Below are positions 1-6,931 of a DNA stretch of 14,581 nt, in pieces. The stretch is taken from NCBI GenBank assembly GCA_036675955.1, contig JAKFDW010000074.1, positions 1 to 14,581 on the forward strand, in the 5' to 3' direction. How positions within the stretch are numbered: position 1 is the stretch's first letter; each line of letters begins with the position of its first letter. This stretch comes from Pollutimonas sp036675955 (GTDB taxonomy: Bacteria; Pseudomonadota; Gammaproteobacteria; Burkholderiales; Burkholderiaceae_B). The position numbers and the translations under genes were made by a program. The notes beneath the pieces were generated by a model. That model had not been told where the DNA came from and searched no databases. It worked only from the letters and a program-made list of their open reading frames with translations.

Positions 1-1847
1 CGAAACATGCCCATATCCATGTGCAGCATCAAGTGGCAATGCCATGCCCAGCGTCCAAGCGCATCGGCAGTTACAAGAAAGCTGATACGCTGGGCGGGCT
101 GCACCGGAATGGTGTGGCGCCGGACCTGAAATTGGCCATCCGGAGTTTCCAGTTCACTCCACATGCCGTGCAAATGCATGGGGTGCGTCATCATGGTGTC
201 GTTGTGCAAGATGACCCTGACGCGTTCGCCGTAACGAAAATGAACCGGGGTTGATTTTCCGAACTCGACTCCATCGAACGACCAGGTATAGCGCTCCATA
301 TTGCCGGTTAGGTGCAGCTCGATTTCACGTTCTGCGCCGCGCGGATCCATCGCACCGCCCATGGTGTGCAAGTCCGAAAGCGTCAATACGCGCCGGCCGT
401 TGTTGCGCAGCCCGATGCCGGGATCGTCCAGGTTGGTGCGCGGCATATCGACCCGCATATCGATGCTGGGTCCGTACTCGGTCCTGGCGTGGCGTACCTG
501 GGTGCTGGCGCCGGCCGCGGACATCGCGCTGTGCTCCATGCCAGCCATACCTGCGTGATTCATGCCTTGCATGCTGCCGTGATTCATCCCCGCCATATTG
601 CCGCGGCTCATTCCGGCCATACCGCCATGGTCCATGCCCCCCACGGAAGATTGAGCGGCTGCGCCATGACTCATTCCTGCCATGCCACCGCCCATGGCGC
701 CCATCATGTCGGTCATGCTTAGCCATTCTGCAGGATCAAGCGCCGGTACTGGCGCTTCGAGCCCGGCACGCGTAGCCAGCGTGCCGCGGGCGTATCCCGT
801 ACGGTCCATAGCTTGCGCAAAGACGGTATAGGTATCATTCTTGGGCTCGACCAGCACGTCATAGGTTTCGCCCGGCCCGAAACGAAATTCGTCCACTGTC
901 ACCGGCTCTACGTTTACGCCATCCGCTTGCACCACGGTTAACTTGAGGCCGGGAATACGTATGTCGTAAAAGGTATTGGCAGCGCCATTAATGAAACGAA
1001 GCCGGACGCGTTCGCCCGGGCGAAATAGCCCCGTCCAGTTGCCCGCTGGCGTCTTACCATTCATCAGATAGGTCAGTACGTTGGCCGACAGATCGGCCAG
1101 ATCCGTGGGGCTCATGCGCATTTCATTCCACATTTTGCGCTTGTCGACGGCCGCTTTCAGGCCCGTGCGCGAAGCATCCTGGAAGAAGTCCACGGCCGTG
1201 GGCTGGTTGTGGTTGTAGTAGTCGCCCTGCGTCTTGAGCTTGGCCAGGACGCGCATCGGGTCCTCGTCGGTCCAGTCAGACAATTGAACGACGTACTCGC
1301 GATCGGCCCGTATGGGATCAGCTTGCGCCGGATCGATAATGATCGCCCCATAGACGCCCGTGGCTTCCTGCATGCCTGAGTGCGAGTGATACCAGTACGT
1401 GCCGCTTTGCTGCACTTTGAACTGATACGTGAACGTTTCACCGGGCGGAATCCCGGTAAAACTGATCCCGGGCACACCGTCCATCTGGAACGGCAGGATG
1501 ATGCCGTGCCAATGGATAGAGGTGGTTTCGTTCAGGCGGTTCCTTACGCGTATGGTGACGGTGTCGCCCTCGCGCCAGCGCAGGGTCGGTGCCGGTAAGG
1601 AACCATTAACGGTGGTGGCCATGCGAGGGCTGCCGGTGAAATTGACGGGCGATTCGCCGATTTCCAGATTGAATTCAGTTCCGCCCAGCACAGCCGCCGA
1701 GCCGGTAGTCGTTCCGTTCGATCGGGTTCCAGCGGCGCGGGCAAAGGGCGACAGACCCAGCAGCACACCACCGGCCGCGAGGCCTTGTACAAATCGGCGC
1801 CGCGGCATGGCTGGGATAGGAAGGGCTAGCGTAGTTGGGCGTTTCAC
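1..1847 (-). CDS. copA: CopA-type multicopper oxidase (copper resistance), 3' end outside window
   Basis: Periplasmic multicopper oxidase of the CopA/PcoA family, which detoxifies copper by oxidising Cu(I) and binding copper. About 615 codons are visible with no stop; the frame leaves the window just after the last copper motif, so probably only a few residues are missing. A twin-arginine signal (RRRFVQGLAAGG) is at residues ~16-27. All four copper-ligand motifs are present: HWHG (near nt 1510), YHSHSG (near 1385), a C-terminal THPMHLHG (near 175) and WHCHLMLHMDMGMF at the left edge. A Met/His-rich linker (nt 522-716) lies between domains. I chose the GTG at 1847, which has AGGA about 10 nt upstream; the ATG at 1808 lacks a ribosome binding site and would cut into the basic n-region. 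A cop box lies about 120 bp upstream. Family assignment is firm; the exact start is less so. Confidence 0.93.
   Translation of the reverse strand, partial: MKRPTTLALPIPAMPRRRFVQGLAAGGVLLGLSPFARAAGTRSNGTTTGSAAVLGGTEFNLEIGESPVNFTGSPRMATTVNGSLPAPTLRWREGDTVTIRVRNRLNETTSIHWHGIILPFQMDGVPGISFTGIPPGETFTYQFKVQQSGTYWYHSHSGMQEATGVYGAIIIDPAQADPIRADREYVVQLSDWTDEDPMRVLAKLKTQGDYYNHNQPTAVDFFQDASRTGLKAAVDKRKMWNEMRMSPTDLADLSANVLTYLMNGKTPAGNWTGLFRPGERVRLRFINGAANTFYDIRIPGLKLTVVQADGVNVEPVTVDEFRFGPGETYDVLVEPKNDTYTVFAQAMDRTGYARGTLATRAGLEAPVPALDPAEWLSMTDMMGAMGGGMAGMSHGAAAQSSVGGMDHGGMAGMSRGNMAGMNHGSMQGMNHAGMAGMEHSAMSAAGASTQVRHARTEYGPSIDMRVDMPRTNLDDPGIGLRNNGRRVLTLSDLHTMGGAMDPRGAEREIELHLTGNMERYTWSFDGVEFGKSTPVHFRYGERVRVILHNDTMMTHPMHLHGMWSELETPDGQFQVRRHTIPVQPAQRISFLVTADALGRWAWHCHLMLHMDMGMF
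522..716 (-). other. Met/His-rich copper-binding linker within CopA
   Basis: This 65-codon segment of copA holds 16 Met and 5 His, arranged as loose repeats of the form GM(A/Q)GM(N/S/D)H. It sits between the middle and C-terminal cupredoxin domains. Such Met-rich stretches in CopA and PcoA bind several copper ions, preferentially Cu(I). The repeat number is expected to vary between strains because the coding is nearly repetitive. Confidence 0.85.
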
Positions 1848-1963
1848 GCGGGGAGAATCCTGTAATGAGTCGTTATGGGGAACAGTGGGTGCCGCTCGTT
1901 CGAAGTGACAGGCGTCGTTTCCTAACTTTAATCAGGTGGAGCTGTCGCACCCATGACCGCTTC

Positions 1964-1979
1964 ATTACTTTTTTGTAAT
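1964..1979. promoter_or_regulatory. cop box (CopR/PcoR-type operator) upstream of copA
   Basis: The site reads ATTAC-TTTTTT-GTAAT, a perfect 5-bp inverted repeat with a 6-bp centre. It fits the known CopR/PcoR cop box pattern (ATTACAANNTTGTAAT) with the right half TTGTAAT intact. It lies in the copA-copZ divergent region, about 117 bp before the copA start and about 200 bp before copZ. It therefore most likely serves copA. A sister site occurs at 2968-2983, upstream of copR itself. Confidence 0.75.
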
Positions 1980-2101
1980 CCACAAGCGATAACGCGTGGT
2001 GCCTGGCGCTATGTATGAAGCAGCCGATTCATTTGCCTCGCACTGGCCACTTGGCGCACAGCTTGATCTGTTTGCTTTCGGCCGCAAAGTCTATGCGTCG
2101 C

Positions 2102-2132
2102 TTGACCTTGCCACGGTGGGAAGGCTTACCTT
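2102..2132 (+). promoter_or_regulatory. CueR-like (MerR-family) operator-promoter of copZ
   Basis: A -35 element TTGACC (2102-2107) and a -10 element TACCTT (2127-2132) are separated by 19 bp, the over-long spacer typical of MerR-family activated promoters. Within the spacer is a near-perfect dyad, CCTTGCC-ACGGT-GGGAAGG (6 of 7 positions symmetric). CueR/CopR-type MerR sites in copA and copZ promoters have the same CCTT...AAGG layout. A transcript would start near 2139, about 37 nt before the copZ ATG. The regulator itself is not in this window. Confidence 0.75.
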
Positions 2133-2175
2133 CTAGTTATTCGATTTTGGATGCACGATGAAGAGAGGCAAAACA

Positions 2176-2376
2176 ATGATCCAGTTTGAAGTGAACGATA
2201 TGACTTGTGGACACTGTGTGGGCGCTGTAACTAAAGCCGTCAAGGCAGTTGTACCCGAAGCAGGTGTTGCTATCGACTTATCCGAACATGTCGTACGCGT
2301 GGAAGGCGCCGTCGACGCAAGCATGGTAGAACAGGCCATTCGCGAGGCGGGCTATAGTCCGTCACGCAAAGCGTAG
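2176..2376 (+). CDS. copZ: CopZ-like heavy-metal-associated (HMA) copper chaperone
   Basis: Small cytosolic ferredoxin-like HMA-domain protein of 66 residues that would carry Cu(I) to a P-type ATPase or a metalloregulator. The metal motif is MTCGHC (residues ~9-14: Met, Thr, Cys, Gly, His, Cys), followed by the usual beta-alpha-beta-beta-alpha-beta pattern ending in REAGYSP. The His between the two Cys is common in bacterial CopZ and differs from the MTCxxC of many ATPase domains. I chose the ATG at 2176 because GAGAGG lies 7 nt upstream; an in-frame ATG at 2158 has no ribosome binding site. A CueR-like promoter precedes it, implying induction by cytosolic copper. The family is firm; the cognate ATPase is not in this window. 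Confidence 0.92.
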   Translation: MIQFEVNDMTCGHCVGAVTKAVKAVVPEAGVAIDLSEHVVRVEGAVDASMVEQAIREAGYSPSRKA

Positions 2377-2378
2377 AA

Positions 2379-2411
2379 GCCAGGCGCAGCGACGCACGCT
2401 GGCCTTTGATT
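2379..2411. terminator. possible weak bidirectional terminator between copZ and the Cys-rich gene
   Basis: The inverted repeat GCCAG...CTGGC (2379-2383 with 2399-2403), extended by two pairs across a one-base bulge, lies 2 nt after the copZ stop and is followed by CTTTGATT. The genes on both sides converge here. The stem is short and the T-run poor, so this is only a candidate. Confidence 0.3.
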
Positions 2412-2467
2412 AATCGTTGCGTGGGTCATAAGAAAGATGGCGGTCAGCAATTCTAATCTACGGCCAG

Positions 2468-2803
2468 TCAGGCCACTTCCGCCATACGCCTGCACTCTTC
2501 GGCACAGTTGCGGCAAGCCCGGGCGCAGCGCTGGCAGTGATCCATTTGGTGTTTGCCGCATTCTTCTGCGCATGCCTGGCACACTTCTGCGCACAGGCGG
2601 CAAAGGGTCTGGGCAAATTCGCTTCCACGAGCCATATAGCTGGCCGCAAGACGGCAAATTTGCGCGCAATCCATGTCCAGCTTTATGCAGCGCGCCATGC
2701 TTTTAACGTCTTGCTCTTCCAGACAGGAAACAGCGCAGTGGTCGCACGCGGTGGCGCAGGCATAACAAGCGTCGATGCACGATTGAAACTTTTCATGAGG
2801 CAT
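2468..2803 (-). CDS. Cys-rich four-helix-bundle protein (DUF326 / Csp copper-storage-like)
   Basis: A 111-residue protein with 19 Cys, mostly in CxxxC and CxxC spacing along amphipathic helices (SCIDACYACATACDHC near the start; CQRCARACRNCAEEC near the end). This matches the DUF326 family that includes the copper storage proteins Csp1 and Csp3, whose four-helix bundles hold many Cu(I) ions on inward-facing Cys. There is no signal peptide, so a cytosolic Csp3-like role is expected. The start at 2803 has GGAG 6 nt upstream; an upstream in-frame ATG at 2839 lacks a ribosome binding site. It converges with copZ and diverges from copR, sharing the intergenic cop box at 2968-2983. The family is confident; copper as the stored metal is inferred from the family and the neighbours. 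Confidence 0.88.
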   Translation of the reverse strand: MPHEKFQSCIDACYACATACDHCAVSCLEEQDVKSMARCIKLDMDCAQICRLAASYMARGSEFAQTLCRLCAEVCQACAEECGKHQMDHCQRCARACRNCAEECRRMAEVA

Positions 2804-2967
2804 ATTGATCTCCGGCGAGTTTTGGGGTGTCGTTATCACGTGGCTTCGCTATGCGACGTCACTGCCCATCCACCCAGCAACTGGAATGCCGTCGGAGCAG
2901 CACTTTGTTCGTAAACCTGATATTTATCGCGCGATCTGCGGCTACACGCGTCGACTCGAACGCTCAC

Positions 2968-2983
2968 ATTACAATTTTGTAAT
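2968..2983. promoter_or_regulatory. cop box (CopR/PcoR-type operator) between the Csp-like gene and copR
   Basis: The site reads ATTACAATTTTGTAAT, an exact fit to the cop box pattern ATTACAANNTTGTAAT. It lies about 115 bp before copR and about 165 bp before the Cys-rich gene on the other strand, so it could drive copRS autoregulation, the divergent Cys-rich gene, or both. The rest of the 2804-3097 intergenic region shows no other strong signal. Confidence 0.8.
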
Positions 2984-3097
2984 CCTCGCGTCATGTTGGC
3001 GTCAGCCCCATCGCACTACAGTTCAATGACGACGATCAACCCGGAGATAAACCATTCTCTCCATAGCGGCCCGTAAGGGAATTACAGGAATAATCCC

Positions 3098-3781
3098 ATG
3101 AAATTGCTCGTTATCGAAGACGAGACCAAAACGGGTGATTACCTGCGCCAAGGTTTCGTGGAGTCCGGCTTCGTCGTGGATCTGGCTCGCACCGGTCTGG
3201 ATGGCCACCACCTGGCCCTAACCGGTGCGTATGATTTGATCATCCTTGACGTCATGCTGCCGGACGTGGATGGCTGGCGCATCGTGCAGGCGCTGCGCGA
3301 CGCCAAGTCGTCGACGCCGGTGCTTTTCTTGACTGCCCGGGATAGCGTAGAGGACAGGGTCAAGGGGCTGGAGCTGGGCGCGGACGATTACCTGGTAAAA
3401 CCCTTCGCTTTTTCGGAACTCCTGGCGCGGGTCCGGACTTTATTGAGGCGCGGCGCAGCTCCCGTTTTCCAGGACCAGCTGCAGATAGCCGATCTCGTGC
3501 TCGACATTCCCCGGCGCCGGGCTCAGCGGCAGAATGTGCGCATAAATCTGACGAACAAGGAGTTTGCCCTGCTGGAACTCCTGGTACGCCGGCAAGGTGA
3601 GGTGTTGCCGCGTTCATTAATCGCTTCACAGATTTGGGATATGAATTTCGACAGCGACACCAATGTCATCGACGTGGCCATTCGACGGCTGCGCGCCAAA
3701 ATCGATGACGACTATGTCCCCAAGCTCATCCACACGGTGCGCGGCATGGGCTACATGCTGGATGTGGTTCGTGCGGATTAG
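3098..3781 (+). CDS. copR: CopR-like heavy-metal response regulator (OmpR/PhoB family)
   Basis: Two-domain response regulator of 227 residues. The receiver domain (residues ~1-115) has the acidic pair E7/D8, phospho-acceptor D51 (in LIILDVMLPDVDGW), a T-A-R-D motif and the K in DDYLVKPFA. The C-terminal winged helix (residues ~130-225) ends in the usual HTVRGMGYML. Length and sequence fit the CusR/CopR/PcoR heavy-metal subgroup. AGGAA lies 7 nt before the ATG. The gene is followed within 3 nt by the sensor kinase, and a cop box lies upstream, so it is probably autoregulated and also controls copA. Copper specificity is inferred from the cop boxes and neighbours. Confidence 0.93.
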   Translation: MKLLVIEDETKTGDYLRQGFVESGFVVDLARTGLDGHHLALTGAYDLIILDVMLPDVDGWRIVQALRDAKSSTPVLFLTARDSVEDRVKGLELGADDYLVKPFAFSELLARVRTLLRRGAAPVFQDQLQIADLVLDIPRRRAQRQNVRINLTNKEFALLELLVRRQGEVLPRSLIASQIWDMNFDSDTNVIDVAIRRLRAKIDDDYVPKLIHTVRGMGYMLDVVRAD

Positions 3782-3784
3782 TTG

Positions 3785-5233
3785 ATGAGAGCTCGGCCGG
3801 CATCCCTGGCTGTACGGCTTACCGTTACCATTGGGACGGTCATAACAGTCGTACTGCTCACATTCGGTTGGATCGTTGAACGATCAATCAACGATCACTT
3901 TGTCCAACAAGATGTGGACGAACTCAATGCCGTGGTCCAAGCGTTGAAGCACACATTAGCTACTTTGCCGCCGAATATAGCGCCAACGGAACTGAGCGAG
4001 CGGTTCGCCGATGCCGTGTCCGGTCACCATAATGCCCAATATCGTATTTCTTCGGATGCCGGCGTTCAGATTTATGCTTCGCCAGGATCTAACCTGAACA
4101 GGTTTGCTGGAATTGCCCGGCCTGTGGAAGAGATAACAATCGAAACAGTCGGCATATGGAAAGACCGCGGTGAGACATTCCGAGGGGCTGTACTGCGAAC
4201 TGGATCTTACACCCTGCCCGGATCGGGCATACTGACCATCGCTGTGGCGACCGGCATCGATTTTCATCTGCATTACCTGGATGGCTTTCGGGACTATCTT
4301 CGAATTATCACGGTCGCGGCCTGCCTTTTTGCGATTCTGGCCACTTGGCTGGCGGTGCACCACGGCCACGCGCCGATACGACGTATCAGCCGTGAGATGC
4401 GCAGAATCGGATCCGATCAATTGCATATACGGCTGGAGCCGGACGCCGTACCTGCTGAGCTCGTGGAGTTGGCCACCTCATTCAACGGAATGCTTGAGCG
4501 CCTCGAGTATGTATTCCGCCGCCTCTCGGATTTTTCAGGCGATATCGCCCACGAGCTGCGCACCCCCATCACAAACCTCAAGACCCAGACCGAGGTCGCA
4601 CTTTCGCAAGCGCGCAGTGTTGAGCAATACCGGGAGGTCTTGTACTCCAACCTGGAGGAGTACGAGCGCATGGCAAAAATGCTTAGCGATATGCTGTTTC
4701 TGGCGCAAGCCGACAACAATCTGCTCAAACCTGAACTCGTCAAGATCGACCTTCAGGCCGAGATGCGCATTCTTTTCGACTACTTTGGCGCCTGGGCCGA
4801 AGAGCGCGACGTGGGTTTAGAACTTGTCGGTCCGCAGGTTTGCATTCTTGGGGACCGGCTGATGATACGGCGGGCGTTGAGCAACCTGTTATCGAACGTG
4901 ATTCGATACACGCCTGCGGGAGGGGCCGCTACAGCAGCCTTTGCGGTCGAGTCCGCAAATGTCCGGGTTTGCCTTTCCAATCCCGGACTGCCCATACCGC
5001 CAGAACATATAACTCACATTTTTGAGCGTTTCTATAGACCCGACGCATCGCGGCAGCGTAGTGGCGAGGGCGCCGGTCTAGGTTTGGCGATTGTCAAATC
5101 AATTGTGGAAGCACATGGCGGAAAGATCGCTGCGCGCTCAACGAGTGAAGTGACCACGTTCGAGATACTGCTGCCGGAAACGAAATGTTGTAGCGGGCAT
5201 TCACAACGCGCTGCGCATATGTCCCGGACATGA
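3785..5233 (+). CDS. copS: CopS-like heavy-metal sensor histidine kinase
   Basis: Membrane sensor kinase of 482 residues. TM1 is at residues ~13-31 and a periplasmic sensor domain at ~32-172. TM2 is at ~173-193, followed by a HAMP segment (~194-247). The H-box FSGDIAHELRTPITNL has phospho-acceptor H256. The ATPase domain has an N-box (NLLSNVIRYTP, ~367-377), the heavy-metal-kinase SNPGxPIPPEHI segment in place of a classic G1 box, FERFYRPD, and the G2 box GAGLGLAIVKSIVEAHGG. This layout matches CusS/CopS/PcoS kinases, which sense periplasmic Cu(I). The start is the ATG at 3785, 3 nt after the copR stop; a TTG at 3782 is in frame but less likely. It forms an operon with copR. The C-terminal tail (~465-482, two Cys and two His) is longer than I would expect. 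Confidence 0.92.
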   Translation: MRARPASLAVRLTVTIGTVITVVLLTFGWIVERSINDHFVQQDVDELNAVVQALKHTLATLPPNIAPTELSERFADAVSGHHNAQYRISSDAGVQIYASPGSNLNRFAGIARPVEEITIETVGIWKDRGETFRGAVLRTGSYTLPGSGILTIAVATGIDFHLHYLDGFRDYLRIITVAACLFAILATWLAVHHGHAPIRRISREMRRIGSDQLHIRLEPDAVPAELVELATSFNGMLERLEYVFRRLSDFSGDIAHELRTPITNLKTQTEVALSQARSVEQYREVLYSNLEEYERMAKMLSDMLFLAQADNNLLKPELVKIDLQAEMRILFDYFGAWAEERDVGLELVGPQVCILGDRLMIRRALSNLLSNVIRYTPAGGAATAAFAVESANVRVCLSNPGLPIPPEHITHIFERFYRPDASRQRSGEGAGLGLAIVKSIVEAHGGKIAARSTSEVTTFEILLPETKCCSGHSQRAAHMSRT

Positions 5234-5279
5234 TGGTCGAAAGCGAAATAATACGATAGGACATGTCGCAGTTTTCGGA

Positions 5280-5308
5280 TTGACATAGTGACATCATGAT
5301 GTCACTAT
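5280..5308 (+). promoter_or_regulatory. promoter and 24-bp palindromic operator of the GntR gene
   Basis: A consensus -35 hexamer TTGACA (5280-5285) is followed after 17 bp by CACTAT (5303-5308) as a weak -10. A perfect 24-bp palindrome (5285-5308; half-site ATAGTGACATCA) fills the spacer and covers the -10. GntR-family regulators usually bind short palindromes in their own promoters, so this is most likely the autoregulatory operator, acting by blocking RNA polymerase. The predicted transcription start falls at or next to the ATG at 5315. I saw no second copy in the window. Confidence 0.75.
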
Positions 5309-5314
5309 CTTCCA

Positions 5315-6058
5315 ATGCATGATGAACATCAAAACTCCCCTCTTTACGCAAAGGTTGAAAAGACATTGGCGGCAGAAATCGCGGCCCATGTCCTCCCCTG
5401 CGGCAGCCGACTTCCCGCTGAAGACAGTTTGATAGCGCGGTTCCAGGTCAGCCGCACCACAGTGCGCAAAGCGATTGAAAACCTGGTGGCTCGCGGGTTG
5501 GTAGAAATCCGGCGCGGCAAAGGAACGTTTGTCACTGAGCCGAAAATTACGCAAGAATTGAATCAGTTGAGCGGCTTCGTGGAAGACATGGTGGCACTTG
5601 GCCGACATCCCACTGCCCGGTTGCTGGATAAGCGTCCCGTGCCCGCCACCAAGGAAGTCGCACAGCATCTGGACGTGACGCTCGGCGCACAAGTCTATTG
5701 CATCAAGCGTGTGCGCCTGGTCGACGGCGTCGCCATGTCGTTCGATGAAACCTATTTGCCAGTCGACGTTGGCGAGAAAGTCGCCAGCAACGACTTGGAA
5801 GCGGAGCCGATCTTCGAACTGCTCGAAGGCAAATACGACCTGCCTTTGGTGGAGGCCCAGTACCAACTCGAAGCCGTCACGGCCAATGAACAGGTTGCCG
5901 CGGCGCTGGAGATCGAGGTCGGCAGCCCAATCTTTCTCATTGAGCGAACCTCCTACACCGAGGGACATCGGCCAATCGACTACGAAAAGCTCTATTACCG
6001 TGGCGACCTGATCCGGTTTTCCACGCGACTGTCCCGGCGTTCGCGATTGCAGAAGTAG
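5315..6058 (+). CDS. GntR-family transcriptional regulator with UTRA domain (HutC subfamily)
   Basis: A 247-residue regulator. The N-terminal GntR winged helix (residues ~8-75) shows the signature GSRLPAEDSLIARFQVSRTTVRKAIENLVARGLVEIRRGKGTFV. The C-terminal UTRA ligand-binding domain (~95-240) has the typical pattern of a first strand, VYCIKRVRLVDG, YLPVDVG and PIFLIERTSY. HutC-type regulators bind small organic effectors and commonly control the adjacent uptake genes, here the TauE/SafE permease 12 nt downstream. There is no ribosome binding site before the ATG and the promoter lies directly upstream, suggesting leaderless translation. The effector is unknown. The family call is firm. Confidence 0.92.
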   Translation: MHDEHQNSPLYAKVEKTLAAEIAAHVLPCGSRLPAEDSLIARFQVSRTTVRKAIENLVARGLVEIRRGKGTFVTEPKITQELNQLSGFVEDMVALGRHPTARLLDKRPVPATKEVAQHLDVTLGAQVYCIKRVRLVDGVAMSFDETYLPVDVGEKVASNDLEAEPIFELLEGKYDLPLVEAQYQLEAVTANEQVAAALEIEVGSPIFLIERTSYTEGHRPIDYEKLYYRGDLIRFSTRLSRRSRLQK

Positions 6059-6070
6059 ACGGGAGCCGCA

Positions 6071-6931
6071 TTGGAAACCTTAACGATTCTTTGGCTGTTC
6101 GTGGCCGCTTTTGGCGCCAGTGCGCTTGGCGGTGTGCTTGGTATGGCAAGCGGCATTTTCATCGTGCCGATTCTCACGCTGTTATTCAATGTCGATATAC
6201 ATGTCGCGATTGGCGCGAGCATCGTGTCAGTTATCGCCTGTTCATGCGGCAGCGCTGCGCCATTCTTGAAAGGCCGCTTGACCAACATTCGACTGGCCAT
6301 CGTTCTGGAGACTGCTACCACGCTCGGGGCGTTGACCGGTGTATTTCTTGTCGGCATCGCATCGACGTCCTTTCTTTACGGCCTGTTTGCCGTCATTCTG
6401 GCTGTCTCGGCCAAGCAGATGCTTGCGCCTCGCCGTGTATCGATCGACGCAAGCGCGCCCAATGTAAAAAGCTGGGCTACGGTATTGCGCCTGCATTCGA
6501 GTTTTACCGATCGGGCGCTGGGCACGGACGTGCCTTACCGAGTGAGTCGTGTGCCGCTGGGACTATTCCTGATGTACGGCGCAGGCTTGATCTCGGCGCT
6601 GCTGGGCATTGGCTCGGGCGTGCTGAAAATTCCCGCGATGGACGCCGCCTTGCGGCTACCCATCAAAGTTTCGTCCGCCACATCCAATTTCATGATCGGC
6701 GTGACCGCTGCTGCAAGTGCTGGCGCTTACTTCGTCCGCGGTGATATCGACATTGGCATTGCCGGCCCCGTTGCACTTGGCTCGGTTGTCGGAGCCCTGC
6801 TTGGCGCGCGGCTGCTCATGGGGCTTGCCCCCGACAAGCTGCGTATCTTCTTCGTCATTGTCCTGGCGCTGCTGGCTGTCCAAATGCTCTTGAGCGCCTT
6901 CGGCATGCAAACTCCCACTGGTGCGGCATGA
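6071..6931 (+). CDS. TauE/SafE (DUF81) family membrane permease
   Basis: A 286-residue integral membrane protein with about eight hydrophobic segments. Two halves carry the family's internal repeat: a Gly-rich GGVLGMASGIFIVPIL at residues ~20-35 and its partner SALLGIGSGVLKIPAM at ~175-190, each followed by an Ala/Ser-rich helix. TauE/SafE proteins move sulfonates, sulfoacetate or related organic anions across the inner membrane, either out or in. The start is a TTG at 6071 preceded by GGGAG at 5 nt; no ATG lies nearby. It sits 12 nt after the GntR gene and overlaps the next gene by 4 nt (ATGA), so the three genes should be cotranscribed. The substrate cannot be read from sequence. Confidence 0.88.
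   Translation: METLTILWLFVAAFGASALGGVLGMASGIFIVPILTLLFNVDIHVAIGASIVSVIACSCGSAAPFLKGRLTNIRLAIVLETATTLGALTGVFLVGIASTSFLYGLFAVILAVSAKQMLAPRRVSIDASAPNVKSWATVLRLHSSFTDRALGTDVPYRVSRVPLGLFLMYGAGLISALLGIGSGVLKIPAMDAALRLPIKVSSATSNFMIGVTAAASAGAYFVRGDIDIGIAGPVALGSVVGALLGARLLMGLAPDKLRIFFVIVLALLAVQMLLSAFGMQTPTGAA

Noticed and set aside
325..726. A 133-residue His/Arg-rich open frame on the minus strand
   Set aside because: It is an alternate frame of copA over the Met-rich repeat; the low-complexity codons make it look structured. The copA frame has four copper motifs and is clearly the coding one.
251..775. A 174-residue Arg/Cys-rich open frame on the plus strand
   Set aside because: Antisense to copA with a composition typical of a shadow frame, no start signal and no recognisable domain.
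1980..2101. A possible small gene between the cop box and the copZ promoter
   Set aside because: The short plus-strand reading from 2010 has no ribosome binding site and no recognisable product, and it runs into the MerR-type promoter.
2437..2914. Plus-strand open frames opposite the Cys-rich gene
   Set aside because: They mirror the repetitive Cys codons of the minus-strand gene; the minus frame has a ribosome binding site and a DUF326 pattern.
5294..5968. A 224-residue minus-strand open frame opposite the GntR gene
   Set aside because: It covers the same DNA as a clear GntR-UTRA protein and shows no family resemblance.
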